Below are positions 8,668-17,613 of a stretch of DNA of 64,000 nt, in pieces. The notes beneath the pieces are model-generated. The model saw nothing but the letters and a program-made list of their open reading frames with translations. It was not told where the DNA came from and made no database searches. Source of the DNA: Paenibacillus ihbetae (GTDB lineage Bacteria > Bacillota > Bacilli > Paenibacillales > Paenibacillaceae). The stretch is from the NCBI RefSeq assembly GCF_002741055.1, contig NZ_CP016809.1, positions 4,566,501 to 4,630,500 on the forward strand. Direction: 5' to 3'. Position 1 is the stretch's first letter, and each line of letters starts with the position of its first letter. Made by a program: the position numbers and the translations under genes.

Positions 8668-8904
8668 ATGATATCCAATCATCAAATGGAGCCGCTGACT
8701 TTCAAAGAGCTGGATTATATCGCGGATTGCATATCGAATGAAGCGATGCTGGCCAAGCACTGCGCGGCTACTGCGGCGGCTAGCAAGCATCCTGCGATTC
8801 AGCAGGCGCTAATGGGGTTCGCAAGCCGTCACGGGCAGCATATGGATACGCTGGTGAATATGCTTCAGGCACACAGCGGAATCGCTCCTGCACAGCCCCA
8901 GTAA
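8668..8904 (+). CDS. Short CotF-like spore coat protein (YraG type)
   Basis: A 78-residue, mostly helical protein rich in Ala, His and Met, with a pattern seen in the short partner of CotF-family coat proteins (Bacillus YraG/YhcQ group). It is expected in the spore coat. AAGGAG lies 12 bases before ATG 8668; ATG 8644 would overlap that site and is less likely. The full CotF-like gene follows after 44 bases, so the two probably act together in the mother cell. Confidence 0.65.
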   Translation: MISNHQMEPLTFKELDYIADCISNEAMLAKHCAATAAASKHPAIQQALMGFASRHGQHMDTLVNMLQAHSGIAPAQPQ

Positions 8905-8948
8905 TCTCAACTTTAGCATCGAGCACATGAACATAAGGAGGACTATCC

Positions 8949-9329
8949 ATGGCATCCATAGGCAATGCTTCATTCTTACCGGAGCAGGATTTGCTCAGCA
9001 CGATTTTGGGCGAGCTGAAGCGAACGGCTCGCGAATACACGACGGCCACAACGGAGTCATCTTGCCCCGCCGTCCGGCATATGTTCGAGAGCCTGACGGC
9101 GGATACGTTGAAGCTGCAGGGAGAGTTATACGCCCTGATGAAGCAGCAAAACATGTATTCCGCGGGATCGTATGCGCTGAAGGTCGATGTGGACAAGCAG
9201 CATAAGCAGGCACAGCAGTCCGTTCAAAAAGCGCGGGACATCATCAGCCAAAAAAGCGCCGCGATGGGGCCGTTCGCACACCAGCCGAACGTCGCTTCCC
9301 ATGGGGCAAATGTTCCGCCGCTATCCTAA
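8949..9329 (+). CDS. CotF-family spore coat protein
   Basis: A 126-residue protein. The segment LLSTILGELKRTAREYTTAT, followed by ESSCP, a helix and LQGELYALMKQQNMYS, is the classical Coat_F domain, a ferritin-like four-helix fold found in CotF, YraF and YraD. The C-terminal 30 residues are low complexity. TAAGGAGG precedes ATG 8949. Location in the coat is inferred from the family. A terminator follows. Confidence 0.85.
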   Translation: MASIGNASFLPEQDLLSTILGELKRTAREYTTATTESSCPAVRHMFESLTADTLKLQGELYALMKQQNMYSAGSYALKVDVDKQHKQAQQSVQKARDIISQKSAAMGPFAHQPNVASHGANVPPLS

Positions 9330-9352
9330 ATGCGAGCGATGCGCTTGCCGTA

Positions 9353-9411
9353 TAAAAACCGATGGTCCATGCCCCAGCTTTTGCGGGAACAACCGTCGGT
9401 TTTTTTGTTTT
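9353..9411 (+). terminator. Terminator of the coat genes
   Basis: AAAAACCGATGG pairs with CCGTCGGTTTTT (one G-U pair) and is followed by a T-run. Confidence 0.65.
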
Positions 9412-9510
9412 GCACATCCCATGTGAGTTATTGTAATATAGGTATTAATCTCTGTTTCCGAACCCTGCAGCTGATGAAGGGAATCGGAGCAAGTGCTGGA
9501 GGATACGTAT

Positions 9511-10011
9511 ATGGAAGAGCTAAGCGAATTGAAACTGAAGGTGCTTGACCTGCTGAAAGAGGACGCGAGAAGATCGCCGGCTTTGCTCTCTACCCTTCTC
9601 GGTGTCGATGAGGAAGAGGTAAAGACCTCCATTGCAGAGCTTGAGCGGGATCATGTGATCGTGAAATATGCGACAGTTGTCAATTGGGGCAAGGTTGAGG
9701 ACGAGAAGGTCACGGCGCTGATCGAAGTACAGATTACGCCGGAACGCGGAAGAGGCTTCGAAGGCATTGCGGAGCGGATTTATCTGTTCCCTCAGGTGAA
9801 GTCGGTCTATCTCATGTCCGGCGCGTATGATCTGTTGGTCGAAGTGGAAGGCGCCAATTTGCGCGAAGTGGCCAATTTTGTGTCCGAGAAGCTGTCACCG
9901 ATCGATTCGGTACTGTCGACCAAGACCAATTTTATTTTGAAAAAATATAAACAAGACGGGATTATCTTTGAAGAACGTGAAGAAGACAATCGTCTCCTGA
10001 TCTCGCCGTAA
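9511..10011 (+). CDS. Lrp/AsnC family transcriptional regulator (AlaR-like)
   Basis: A 166-residue protein with an N-terminal helix-turn-helix (about 5-50, LSTLLGVDEEEVKTSIAELE) and a C-terminal RAM ligand-binding domain (about 60-140). Lrp-family proteins bind amino acids and act on adjacent genes. ATG 9511 has CTGGAGG seven bases upstream; GTG 9493 is weaker. The aminotransferase gene follows after 14 bases, the same arrangement as alaR-alaT (yugG-yugH) in Bacillus subtilis, where the regulator controls an alanine transaminase. That function is inferred by gene order. Confidence 0.85.
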   Translation: MEELSELKLKVLDLLKEDARRSPALLSTLLGVDEEEVKTSIAELERDHVIVKYATVVNWGKVEDEKVTALIEVQITPERGRGFEGIAERIYLFPQVKSVYLMSGAYDLLVEVEGANLREVANFVSEKLSPIDSVLSTKTNFILKKYKQDGIIFEEREEDNRLLISP

Positions 10012-10025
10012 AGGAAGCGTGTGCT

Positions 10026-11231
10026 ATGATTGTGAACGAACAGCAGCTTGCAGAACAAAACAGGAAATCGATGAGCTCCTATCTGGCGCCGAGTGTTAGA
10101 AATATTCAGCCTTCGGGAATCCGGAAGTTTTTCGATCTGGTCAGCGGCAACAAGGACATCATCACCCTCGGAGTCGGCGAGCCGGATTTTGTAACTCCGT
10201 GGCATGTCCGCGAAGCTTGCGTTTATTCCCTTGAGCGCGGTTTTACCGGCTACACGTCCAATGCGGGCATGCCGGAGCTGCGCGAAGCGATTGCGGAATA
10301 CTTGAATGACAGCTTCCACGTCGCTTACGACCCTGCGGATGAAATGATTGTGACCGTCGGCGGAAGCGAAGCGATCGATCTGGCGCTGAGGGCCTTGATC
10401 GTTCCCGGCGACGAAATTCTAATACCTGAACCGTGTTATATTTCTTATTCTCCGATCACCTCGCTGGGCGGCGGGGTGCCGGTTGGCATTGAGACGAAGG
10501 CCGAGAATCAGTTCAAGCTGACGGCAGAGTCACTTGAGGCCAAGATTACGCCGAAGTCGAAAATTCTGATTCTGTGTTATCCAAGCAATCCGACAGGGGC
10601 TATTATGACCTATGAGGATTGGCTCCCGATCGCGGAAGTGGTCGAGAAGCATGATCTGATCGTCATCTCCGATGAAATCTATGCCGAGCTGACGTATGAA
10701 GGCAAGCATGTCAGCTTTGCCCAGGTTCCGGGCATGAAAGACCGCACGATTCTCGTCAGCGGCTTTTCAAAGGCATTTGCGATGACAGGCTGGCGTATGG
10801 GATATGTGTGCGCGCATTCCGATCTGATTGCCGCCATGCTGAAGATCCATCAGTACACCGTCATGTGCGCGCCTGCGATGGGGCAGGTAGCCGCGCTGGA
10901 AGCCCTCCGCAACGGCATGGGCGAGAAGGATCGGATGGTGGAGTCGTATAATCAGCGGCGCAGGCTCATCGTCAAGGGCTTGTGCGATGTCGGGCTGGAT
11001 TGCCATGAACCTCAAGGGGCCTTCTACGCCTTCCCAAGCATTAAGCGGACGGGAATGACGTCGGAGGATTTCGCACAGCGACTCCTGACAGAAGCCAAGG
11101 TCGCTGCCGTTCCAGGCACGGCTTTCGGATCGGGCGGGGAAGGCTTTATACGCTGCTCCTATGCAACATCCATATCCCAGCTGAACGAAGCGTTGGAGCG
11201 AATAGGAAAGTTTATGGAAAAATTGATATAA
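10026..11231 (+). CDS. PLP-dependent aminotransferase, class I (AlaT-like)
   Basis: A 401-residue fold-type I aminotransferase. Hallmarks are GVGEPDF near the N-terminus, CYPSNPTG, SDEIYAEL and the PLP lysine Lys249 in SGFSKAFAMTGWRMGY, with the C-terminal Arg in FIRCSYA. It transfers amino groups between an amino acid and a 2-oxo acid; alanine/pyruvate is inferred from pairing with the Lrp regulator. GGAAG lies before ATG 10026. Aspartate or aromatic substrates cannot be excluded. Confidence 0.88.
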   Translation: MIVNEQQLAEQNRKSMSSYLAPSVRNIQPSGIRKFFDLVSGNKDIITLGVGEPDFVTPWHVREACVYSLERGFTGYTSNAGMPELREAIAEYLNDSFHVAYDPADEMIVTVGGSEAIDLALRALIVPGDEILIPEPCYISYSPITSLGGGVPVGIETKAENQFKLTAESLEAKITPKSKILILCYPSNPTGAIMTYEDWLPIAEVVEKHDLIVISDEIYAELTYEGKHVSFAQVPGMKDRTILVSGFSKAFAMTGWRMGYVCAHSDLIAAMLKIHQYTVMCAPAMGQVAALEALRNGMGEKDRMVESYNQRRRLIVKGLCDVGLDCHEPQGAFYAFPSIKRTGMTSEDFAQRLLTEAKVAAVPGTAFGSGGEGFIRCSYATSISQLNEALERIGKFMEKLI

Positions 11232-11273
11232 GCAAGGAATTCGTTGTACGTTTTCCTTGAATTAACAAAAGTT

Positions 11274-11305
11274 TTGCTTTTCATCGGTTAGAAATATGTT
11301 ATAAT
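11274..11305 (+). promoter_or_regulatory. Possible promoter of the Spo0E-like gene
   Basis: A perfect TATAAT at 11300-11305 has TTGCTT at 11274-11279. The 20-base spacer is long, so the -35 assignment is weak. Confidence 0.4.
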
Positions 11306-11349
11306 TTTATTTTGGGAGCAGAATTTTACTTTCCAAGGAGGGATCACCA

Positions 11350-11613
11350 GTGTTTTGTGATTATGAATTGTCAAATTACCGTGGTGATTACACGGCTGAA
11401 GACAATGATCACGGTAAATGGTCAATGAAATCAGCGAAATCCACTCCTCAGGAAATCACCTTGGAAGACGAAATTCACATGCTTCGCCGGAAGATGGAGC
11501 AGATCTTTCTTGAAGAACAGTCCTTCACTTCGGAGATCGTGATCGAAATCAGCAGCCTGCTGGATTTGAAGATTAACGAGTATATGAAAGCCAACCCGAA
11601 AAAGAAATTATAA
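11350..11613 (+). CDS. Spo0E-like aspartyl-phosphate phosphatase
   Basis: An 87-residue protein. The C-terminal 50 residues form the helical hairpin of the Spo0E family, with the signature SSLLD (68-72) followed by LKINEYMK. Family members dephosphorylate Spo0A-P and delay sporulation. The N-terminal 35 residues are polar and not part of the family core. GTG 11350 is preceded by AAGGAGGGA at ideal spacing. It is a single-gene unit. Confidence 0.8.
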   Translation: MFCDYELSNYRGDYTAEDNDHGKWSMKSAKSTPQEITLEDEIHMLRRKMEQIFLEEQSFTSEIVIEISSLLDLKINEYMKANPKKKL

Positions 11614-11645
11614 ACGCGAGTATCCTGATACATGAAATATATAAA

Positions 11646-11696
11646 GATAAGGCTGTTCTGTGGGTGATCCAATTACCCGCCAGAGCAGCCTTATTC
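11646..11696 (+). terminator. Probable terminator after the Spo0E-like gene
   Basis: AATAAGGCTGCTCTGGCGGGT (read on the opposite strand) pairs with ATAAGGCTGTTCTGTGGGT. The stem is long but the T-run is weak. Confidence 0.55.
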
Positions 11697-11820
11697 GCAT
11701 CCGGGCATCGTTCGTAACTTGAAGACGATTGGGGAAATTGCTTCAGGTTGTGCTATAGTTGAGCATAATAAGATGAAATTCTGAAAGCTGCCGGAATCGG
11801 GATAAGGAGGAGACGTGCAA

Positions 11821-12381
11821 GTGAAGATATACACGAAAACAGGGGATGCCGGTGAGACTTCCATTATCGGCGGACGGGTTCCTAAGGATGACCCGCGGAT
11901 CGAAGCGTACGGTACGATTGACGAATTAAACAGCTTCACAGGACAGGCCGTGTGCCTGGCGAAGGAGAGCGGGTTCGAGGAGCTGGCCCAGCAGCTTGTC
12001 CAGATTCAGCATGAGCTGTTTGATTGCGGCTCGGATCTCGCCTACGCAAGGCCGCGGGAGGATAAATACAAGGTAAGTGCCGGCCTCGTCGATCATTTGG
12101 AAGTGTGGATGGACGAGCTGGAGGAGAGCAATCCGCCGCTGGAACGCTTTATTCTGCCGGGAGGAAGCCCTCTGGCCGCTGCCCTCCATGTATGCCGGAC
12201 CGTCTGCCGCCGGGCGGAACGGCTGACCGTCACGCTGCAGCGCGACATCGAGAGTAATCCGGAGGTACGCCGTTATCTGAACCGGCTGTCGGATTATTTC
12301 TTCGTGGCGGCGCGCGCGGCGAATGCCCGTGCGGGAATACCGGATGTGGAGTACGAGCGCAGCGGGAAGGTGTTTCGATAA
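11821..12381 (+). CDS. PduO-type cob(I)alamin adenosyltransferase
   Basis: A 186-residue enzyme that transfers adenosyl from ATP to cob(I)alamin, making coenzyme B12. The N-terminal MKIYTKTGDAGETSI stretch binds ATP; AYGTIDELNS, the central RFILPGG and the C-terminal RYLNRLSDYFFVAAR are family hallmarks. It is expected to be a cytoplasmic trimer. GTG 11821 has AAGGAGGA at nine bases; GTG 11815 is too close. The pseudouridine synthase gene starts four bases after the stop, so the two are cotranscribed. Confidence 0.92.
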   Translation: MKIYTKTGDAGETSIIGGRVPKDDPRIEAYGTIDELNSFTGQAVCLAKESGFEELAQQLVQIQHELFDCGSDLAYARPREDKYKVSAGLVDHLEVWMDELEESNPPLERFILPGGSPLAAALHVCRTVCRRAERLTVTLQRDIESNPEVRRYLNRLSDYFFVAARAANARAGIPDVEYERSGKVFR

Positions 12382-12384
12382 TTG

Positions 12385-13398
12385 ATGGACTCGTATTATC
12401 CGCCGATCACCTATGTCATATCCGAGCATGAGGAGGGCATGCTGCTGAAGACGATCCTTCAACAGCGGATGGGGGTATCCCGGAAGCTGCTCTCCCGTCT
12501 TAAGCTCACCGATAAGGGGATCATGCTCAACGGCGAGCGCGTATATATCAGCGTCAAGGTTCAGGCTGGGGATGTCGTCGAAATCCGCATGGAGCAGGAG
12601 CGTTCGGACGATATATTGCCTCAGCCGATGGAACTGGATATCGTGTACGAGGACGAGTTTATCCTCGTACTGAACAAGCCGGCAGGGATCATTGTACATC
12701 CGACGCATGGGCACTATACGGATACCCTGGCCAACGGCGTGGTTCATTACTGGCAGCAAAAAGGCTGGAACTACCGGTTCCGGGCCGTTCACCGGCTGGA
12801 CCAGGAGACATCCGGAGTGCTTGTGATCGCCAAGAACCCTTATGTTCATCAGCATATATCCGAGCAAATGATCGCCGGAACCGTGGATAAAAGATATGTC
12901 GCCTTCGTTCATGGGCAACCTGAGCCGGCCGAGGGCGATATTGACGGACCGATCGATCGGGACCCGCTCGAGCCTCACCGGCGGATCGTTACGCCGAGCG
13001 GCTACCCTTCATTGACCCGCTACAAAGTGGTTGCGGCATACCGCGGCGCTTCCTTGGTTGAATTGAAGCTGGAGACCGGCAGAACCCATCAAATTCGGGT
13101 GCATATGCTAAGCATCGGTTGCCCGCTGATCGGCGATCCGATGTACCGCCATCCGGTCTACAGCCAGATATCGGCGCCGGAAGGGGCCAAAGCCTCAGCT
13201 ACGGACCCGTCGCTGCCATCGCTCAATGAGAAGGTGGCGAAGCTGGACAATACAATCGGAAGACAGGCGCTTCATGCCTCGAGCATTACGCTAGTGCATC
13301 CGATGGATGGACGGGCGGTAAAGTTCTCGGCACCGCTGCCGGACGACATGAATCGGCTGAAGGAGCGGCTTTGCGAAGCTGAAAGAGCAAGACCCTAG
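12385..13398 (+). CDS. RluA-family pseudouridine synthase
   Basis: A 337-residue enzyme that isomerises uridine to pseudouridine in rRNA or tRNA. An S4-like N-terminal part (about 15-75) is followed by the catalytic domain with HRLDQETSG (catalytic Asp139), KRYVAFVHG, and the LETGRTHQIRVH motif. The exact target base cannot be told. ATG 12385 is favoured over TTG 12382. It is translationally close to the adenosyltransferase gene upstream. Confidence 0.9.
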   Translation: MDSYYPPITYVISEHEEGMLLKTILQQRMGVSRKLLSRLKLTDKGIMLNGERVYISVKVQAGDVVEIRMEQERSDDILPQPMELDIVYEDEFILVLNKPAGIIVHPTHGHYTDTLANGVVHYWQQKGWNYRFRAVHRLDQETSGVLVIAKNPYVHQHISEQMIAGTVDKRYVAFVHGQPEPAEGDIDGPIDRDPLEPHRRIVTPSGYPSLTRYKVVAAYRGASLVELKLETGRTHQIRVHMLSIGCPLIGDPMYRHPVYSQISAPEGAKASATDPSLPSLNEKVAKLDNTIGRQALHASSITLVHPMDGRAVKFSAPLPDDMNRLKERLCEAERARP

Positions 13399-13431
13399 CA
13401 TTTTTTACGACATAGAAGGAGCACATAACGT

Positions 13432-13794
13432 ATGAATAAATTGAAGGTATACCAATATCCGAAATGCGGCACATGCCGCAATGCGGTGAAATGGCTTCAG
13501 AATGAAGGCTACGAGCTGGAGCTGCAAAATATTTTCGAAGAAGCGCCAACGAAGGAAGAAATGACGGAGCTGGTCGCAAAGAGCGGACTGGAGCTGAAGA
13601 AATTTTTTAATACGAGCGGCGAGGTTTACAAGGAGATGAACCTGAAGGATAAATTGCCGGGCCTTTCCGATGAGGAGAAGATCGAGCTGCTGTCCGGCAA
13701 CGGCCGGTTGATCAAGCGCCCGATCGTGACGGACGGCAAGCGGGTAACGGTTGGTTTTAAGGCCGAGCAATATCAGGAGGCTTGGGGCAAGTAG
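13432..13794 (+). CDS. ArsC/Spx-like thioredoxin-fold protein (YusI type)
   Basis: A 120-residue protein with a CGTC redox pair (Cys12, Cys15) at the N-terminus, LELKKFFNTSG in the middle, and RLIKRPIV, the arsenate-reductase/Spx signature. It resembles Bacillus YusI more than Spx itself: the pattern of loops matches arsenate-reductase-like proteins of unknown substrate. GAAGGAG lies before ATG 13432. Being cytoplasmic, it may reduce a substrate or bind RNA polymerase; neither is shown. Confidence 0.85.
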   Translation: MNKLKVYQYPKCGTCRNAVKWLQNEGYELELQNIFEEAPTKEEMTELVAKSGLELKKFFNTSGEVYKEMNLKDKLPGLSDEEKIELLSGNGRLIKRPIVTDGKRVTVGFKAEQYQEAWGK

Positions 13795-14179
13795 GATGGC
13801 AGCCCTATCAAGTCAGCGGCGGGTGTAAGAACAATCCGGTCAACCCGGAAATCAATCGAGATCGTCTCGAAGCTGAACGTTGGTGCTGGAGCTGATGGAG
13901 CATCATGCCGCCAAACGGAAATCACCCTGCCCCCAGCCGGCCAGTCAGCGGATACAACGAGGAAGCATCTTAAGGTCATGAGACCGGGGATGCTTTCTTT
14001 TTTTGCGGGATTTTGAACCAGGCTGGTCTTCCTAGATCAAAGACTGAAAGGAATAGGCAGGAAATTCAAAGAAACGCCTTGATAGGAGCCCCAAGATCCG
14101 GGGCTGATATGGTATAATGGCAAGGAATCATAATGGTAACCAATGCATGACAGAAGCATATAGTTAGGAGCGATATTAC
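13795..14179. other. 385-base gap with a terminator and a -10-like element
   Basis: The first 165 bases hold no credible gene. A terminator lies at 13959-14004 and TATAAT at 14113-14118 probably belongs to the promoter of the exonuclease gene, without a clear -35. Confidence 0.5.
13959..14004 (+). terminator. Terminator
   Basis: GAAGCATC...GGTC-ATGA-GACC...GATGCTTTC forms a stem with a small interior loop, followed by a run of seven T. Confidence 0.8.
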
Positions 14180-15070
14180 GTGATACCCCATCAACAACCA
14201 TCCTTAATGCTCGTAGACGGGATGGCTTTATTATTTCGAGCTTATTATGCTACCGCATCCAGCGGATACATTCGCCGTACGAAATCCGGTCTGCCTACGA
14301 ATGCAGTCTACGGATTCCTGCGTTATTTATGGGATGCAATCGATAAATTCAATCCGACCCATGTGGCCTGCTGCTGGGATATGGGATCGAAAACGTTCCG
14401 TTCGGAGCAGTTTGCGATGTACAAGGGCAACCGTCCGGATGCGCCGGATGACTTGATCCCTCAGTTTTCCCTCGTACGTGAAGTGACCGAATGCCTCGGC
14501 ATGCCGAATTTGGGAGTCGAAGGCTACGAAGCCGATGATTGCATCGGAACGTTGTCCCGGAGGTTCGGCGGTGACATGAAGGTGATGATCTTGTCGGGGG
14601 ACCATGATCTGCTGCAGCTTGTCAATGAGTCCACCTCCGTCATTATTATGAAAAAAGGCCACGGCAATTATATGGTATATACTCCGGAAACGTTATATGC
14701 AGAGAAAGGCCTCCTGCCGAAGCAGGTCATCGATGTGAAGGGGCTTATGGGCGACACCAGCGACAACTATCCGGGCGTGCGCGGGATCGGCGAGAAGACG
14801 GCGGTCAAGCTGATTCAGGAGTATGAATCGGTGGAAGGGATTCTTGAAAATCTGGATTCCCTGACGAAGGGAGTTCGAAGCAAGATCGAAGCCGACCTGG
14901 ACATGCTTCATCTGTCCCGCCAGCTTGCCGAGATCCACTGCGAGGTTCCGATGGAATGCGAGCTGGATTTATGCCGCTTGGCGGTCGATCCTGAACGTGC
15001 CTTGCAGAAGCTCGAAGAGCTTGAGATGAAGAGCCTCAGCCATCTGATCGGCGCTGCGGTGGTTTCCTGA
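14180..15070 (+). CDS. 5'-3' exonuclease (YpcP/ExoR-like)
   Basis: A 296-residue protein, the same length as Bacillus YpcP, equivalent to the 5' nuclease domain of DNA polymerase I as a separate protein. Metal-binding acidic motifs are seen: LMLVDGMALLFRAYY, AYKGNRPD-like MYKGNRPD, EGYEADDCIGT, SGDHDLLQL and GLMGDTSDNYPGV, followed by the helix-hairpin-helix GIGEKTAVKLI. It removes RNA primers or flaps in replication and repair. GTG 14180 has TAGGAG upstream. modA begins one base after its stop, an unusual partner. Confidence 0.92.
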   Translation: MIPHQQPSLMLVDGMALLFRAYYATASSGYIRRTKSGLPTNAVYGFLRYLWDAIDKFNPTHVACCWDMGSKTFRSEQFAMYKGNRPDAPDDLIPQFSLVREVTECLGMPNLGVEGYEADDCIGTLSRRFGGDMKVMILSGDHDLLQLVNESTSVIIMKKGHGNYMVYTPETLYAEKGLLPKQVIDVKGLMGDTSDNYPGVRGIGEKTAVKLIQEYESVEGILENLDSLTKGVRSKIEADLDMLHLSRQLAEIHCEVPMECELDLCRLAVDPERALQKLEELEMKSLSHLIGAAVVS

Positions 15071-15071
15071 C

Positions 15072-15911
15072 ATGGCCGGCTGCGGAACCTTCCCGAAACG
15101 GGGGATGATGATCCTTGCGCTGTTAGCGATGCTGCTTCTTGTATCAGCCTGCGCTTCCGATCGTCCTTCGGGGAATGACGTTCAAGGCAAGGCCTCCAGC
15201 GGGGAAGAACCGGTGGAGCTCCTGGTATCGGCAGCCGCAAGCCTTAAGGACAGCATGGAGGAAGCAGGGAGGCTGTTCGAGGAGCAGCATCCCCATATCC
15301 GGATCCGGTACAATTTCGGCGGCTCCGGTTCCCTGGGCCAGCAGCTGGAGCAAGGAGCCCCCGTCGATTTATTCGTGTCCGCCGCAGTGGAGCCCATGGA
15401 TCGCCTAGTCGATAAGGGAATGGTAAAAGCCGGCTCGGTTCAGCTGATGTTCCGGAACAGTCTTGTGCTGATCGAGCCTGGACCGGAGCCCTCCATTAAA
15501 CAGCTGGACGAGCTTCTGAGGCCGGATGTCCGGATTGTGGCGGTCGGCCAGCCGGATACCGTTCCGGCCGGCGAGTATGCGGCCGAAGCGCTTCAGCATG
15601 AAGGGCTGTGGAACGAGGTGGAGTCCAAAGCCGTGTACGGCAAGGATGTGTCGCAAGTGCTGGCTTATGTGGAGTCCGGTAACGCGGATGCGGGATTCGT
15701 CTACAAAACGGATGTTACCCATTCGTCGAAAGCCGTACTGTCCCTGGAAATCGACCCGGGGCTGCATCAGCCGATCGAGTACCCCGCCGCTGTGCCGGTA
15801 CAGGCCAAGCATCCGGAGGAGGCAAGCGAGCTGCTGGCTTTTATGAAATCACCGGAAGTGAAGGCGATATTTAAGAACGCAGGCTTTGACGTGGTGGAGG
15901 AATCGCCGTGA
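15072..15911 (+). CDS. modA: Molybdate ABC transporter substrate-binding lipoprotein ModA
   Basis: A 279-residue lipoprotein with lipobox VSAC (Cys27). The ModA-family signatures LLVSAAASLKDSMEE, YNFGGSGSLGQQLEQGAPVDLFVSAA and GNADAGFVYKTD are present. It captures molybdate or tungstate outside the cell for ModB. The start ATG 15072 touches the exonuclease stop and lacks a clear ribosome site, so translational coupling is likely. modB overlaps the end by four bases. Confidence 0.9.
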   Translation: MAGCGTFPKRGMMILALLAMLLLVSACASDRPSGNDVQGKASSGEEPVELLVSAAASLKDSMEEAGRLFEEQHPHIRIRYNFGGSGSLGQQLEQGAPVDLFVSAAVEPMDRLVDKGMVKAGSVQLMFRNSLVLIEPGPEPSIKQLDELLRPDVRIVAVGQPDTVPAGEYAAEALQHEGLWNEVESKAVYGKDVSQVLAYVESGNADAGFVYKTDVTHSSKAVLSLEIDPGLHQPIEYPAAVPVQAKHPEEASELLAFMKSPEVKAIFKNAGFDVVEESP

Positions 15912-16585
15912 CGGAAGCCGAGATGTTCTGGATGCCGGTATGGCTGTCGATAAAAACATCACTGCTCTCCAGCATGATTACGTTTATACTGGGTACTGCG
16001 GCAGCGCGTTGGATGTCGAGGCGCCGCTTTGCCGGCAAGACCGCGGTCGAAACGCTGCTTATGCTTCCGCTCGTCCTGCCGCCGACGGTTGTCGGCTTTC
16101 TTCTGCTTGTTATATTGGGCAGGAATAGCTGGGTAGGGACGGCAGCGGAATGGCTGTTCGCAAGGCCCGTTGTATTCAGCTGGGGGGCCGCCGTCATCGC
16201 GGCGATCGTGGTTTCGTTCCCCCTTGTTTATCAAAGCATGCGCGTCGGGTTCGAATCGGTGGATGACGAGCTTGAGGATTCGGCCCGCTCGGCCGGAGCC
16301 GGCGAATGGCAGGTGTTCCGCTGGATTACGCTGCCGCTCGTGCGGCGGGCCGCGGTTTCGGCCTATATTCTGGCGTTTGCCAGGGGACTGGGCGAATTCG
16401 GCGCGACATGGATGGTTGCAGGGAACATTCCCGGGGTGACACAGACGCTGCCCACAGCGATCTATGTTGCTGTAAGCAACGGTGACAGCCGGCTCGCCTG
16501 GGCCTGGACCGGCATGATCGTCCTCTTTTCCTGGCTGCTGCTTGCAGCTTCGGGAACGGGGCGAGGTCCGCGCAAGCGCGATTAG
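15908..16585 (+). CDS. modB: Molybdate ABC transporter permease ModB
   Basis: A 225-residue permease with about five membrane helices. The ATPase-contact (EAA) loop reads EDSARSAGAGEWQVFRWITLPL in two parts, and LGEFGATWMVAGNIPG is typical of ModB/CysT permeases. The GTG start lies in a GTGA overlap with modA. No modC ATPase gene follows; the next gene is a sugar kinase. As in Bacillus subtilis, a shared ATPase from elsewhere may be used. Confidence 0.9.
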   Translation: MTEAEMFWMPVWLSIKTSLLSSMITFILGTAAARWMSRRRFAGKTAVETLLMLPLVLPPTVVGFLLLVILGRNSWVGTAAEWLFARPVVFSWGAAVIAAIVVSFPLVYQSMRVGFESVDDELEDSARSAGAGEWQVFRWITLPLVRRAAVSAYILAFARGLGEFGATWMVAGNIPGVTQTLPTAIYVAVSNGDSRLAWAWTGMIVLFSWLLLAASGTGRGPRKRD

Positions 16586-16681
16586 GCTTGACGGAAGAAG
16601 AATGTTTCCATATGCTGACGAATAGAGCTTGTTTAACAACAACCCAAGAGAAAGAGAGCACACGTGGAGAGGATGAATAGC

Positions 16682-17563
16682 ATGAGTTTACTTGGAGCTA
16701 TTGAGGCAGGAGGAACAAAGTTCGTTTGCGGCGTTGGAACCGCGGACGGAACGGTCGTGGAACGGGTAAGCTTCCCGACTACCACCCCTGAGGAGACGAT
16801 GGCGAACGTCTTCAGCTTTTTTGCGGACAAGGATATTGAAGCGATCGGCGTAGGTTCGTTCGGGCCGATCGATCCGGTGAAGGGCAGCCCTACATATGGC
16901 TGCATAACGACGACGCCTAAGCCGCATTGGAGCAACTATAATATCGTTAAAGCGCTGGAGGAGCGGTTCGAAGTTCCGATCGGCTTTGACACGGACGTTA
17001 ACGGAGCCGCGCTTGGCGAATATACCTGGGGGGCAGCCCAAGGCTTGGACAGCTGCCTGTACATTACGATCGGCACGGGTGTCGGAGCAGGCGCTGTTGT
17101 ATCCGGCGAGCTGATCCACGGCTTGTCCCATCCGGAGATGGGTCACATCTATGTCCGCCGCCATCCGGAGGATCGATATGAAGGCACATGCCCATACCAT
17201 GCAGACTGTCTCGAAGGGCTTGCTGCAGGACCGTCGCTCGGCAAACGCTGGGGAGTTCCGGGGGCGGAACTGACACCGGACCATCCGGCTTGGGAAATGG
17301 AAGCGTACTATCTGGCTCAAGCGCTGATGAACTATGTGCTGATTCTCTCTCCGCAGCGGATCGTTATGGGCGGCGGCGTCATGAAGCAGGAGCAGCTGTT
17401 TCCGATGATCCGTACCAAGCTTCAAGAGCTGCTGGCCGGCTACGTGCACCATCCAAGCCTGCGCGAGAACATCGATCAGTTTATCGTGCCGCCGCAGCTG
17501 GGCGATAACGCGGGACTGTGCGGCGCGCTGGCGCTTGCCAAGCTCGCTCTTGCCGAGAAGTAA
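16682..17563 (+). CDS. ROK-family fructokinase
   Basis: A 293-residue kinase phosphorylating fructose (or a related hexose) with ATP. The N-terminal GAIEAGGTKFVCGVG is the phosphate-binding ROK motif, GFDTDVNGAALGE holds the catalytic Asp region, GTGVGAGAV follows, and HPEDRYEGTCPYHADCLEG is the zinc-binding His/Cys cluster of YdhR/GmuE-type fructokinases. ATG 16682 has GGAGAGGA at eight bases; the GTG at 16664 does not. It is monocistronic. Confidence 0.9.
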   Translation: MSLLGAIEAGGTKFVCGVGTADGTVVERVSFPTTTPEETMANVFSFFADKDIEAIGVGSFGPIDPVKGSPTYGCITTTPKPHWSNYNIVKALEERFEVPIGFDTDVNGAALGEYTWGAAQGLDSCLYITIGTGVGAGAVVSGELIHGLSHPEMGHIYVRRHPEDRYEGTCPYHADCLEGLAAGPSLGKRWGVPGAELTPDHPAWEMEAYYLAQALMNYVLILSPQRIVMGGGVMKQEQLFPMIRTKLQELLAGYVHHPSLRENIDQFIVPPQLGDNAGLCGALALAKLALAEK

Positions 17564-17613
17564 CCATAAGCCGGAGGATATTCTGACTGTAAACGGATAG
17601 ATCTTTATAAAAC

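Noticed and set aside
13773..13979. 68-codon minus-strand frame in the gap before the exonuclease gene
   Set aside because: No ribosome site, no recognisable features, and it overlaps the end of the ArsC-like gene.
16240..16260. GGGTTCGAATC resembling a tRNA T-loop
   Set aside because: It lies inside modB and no cloverleaf can be built around it.
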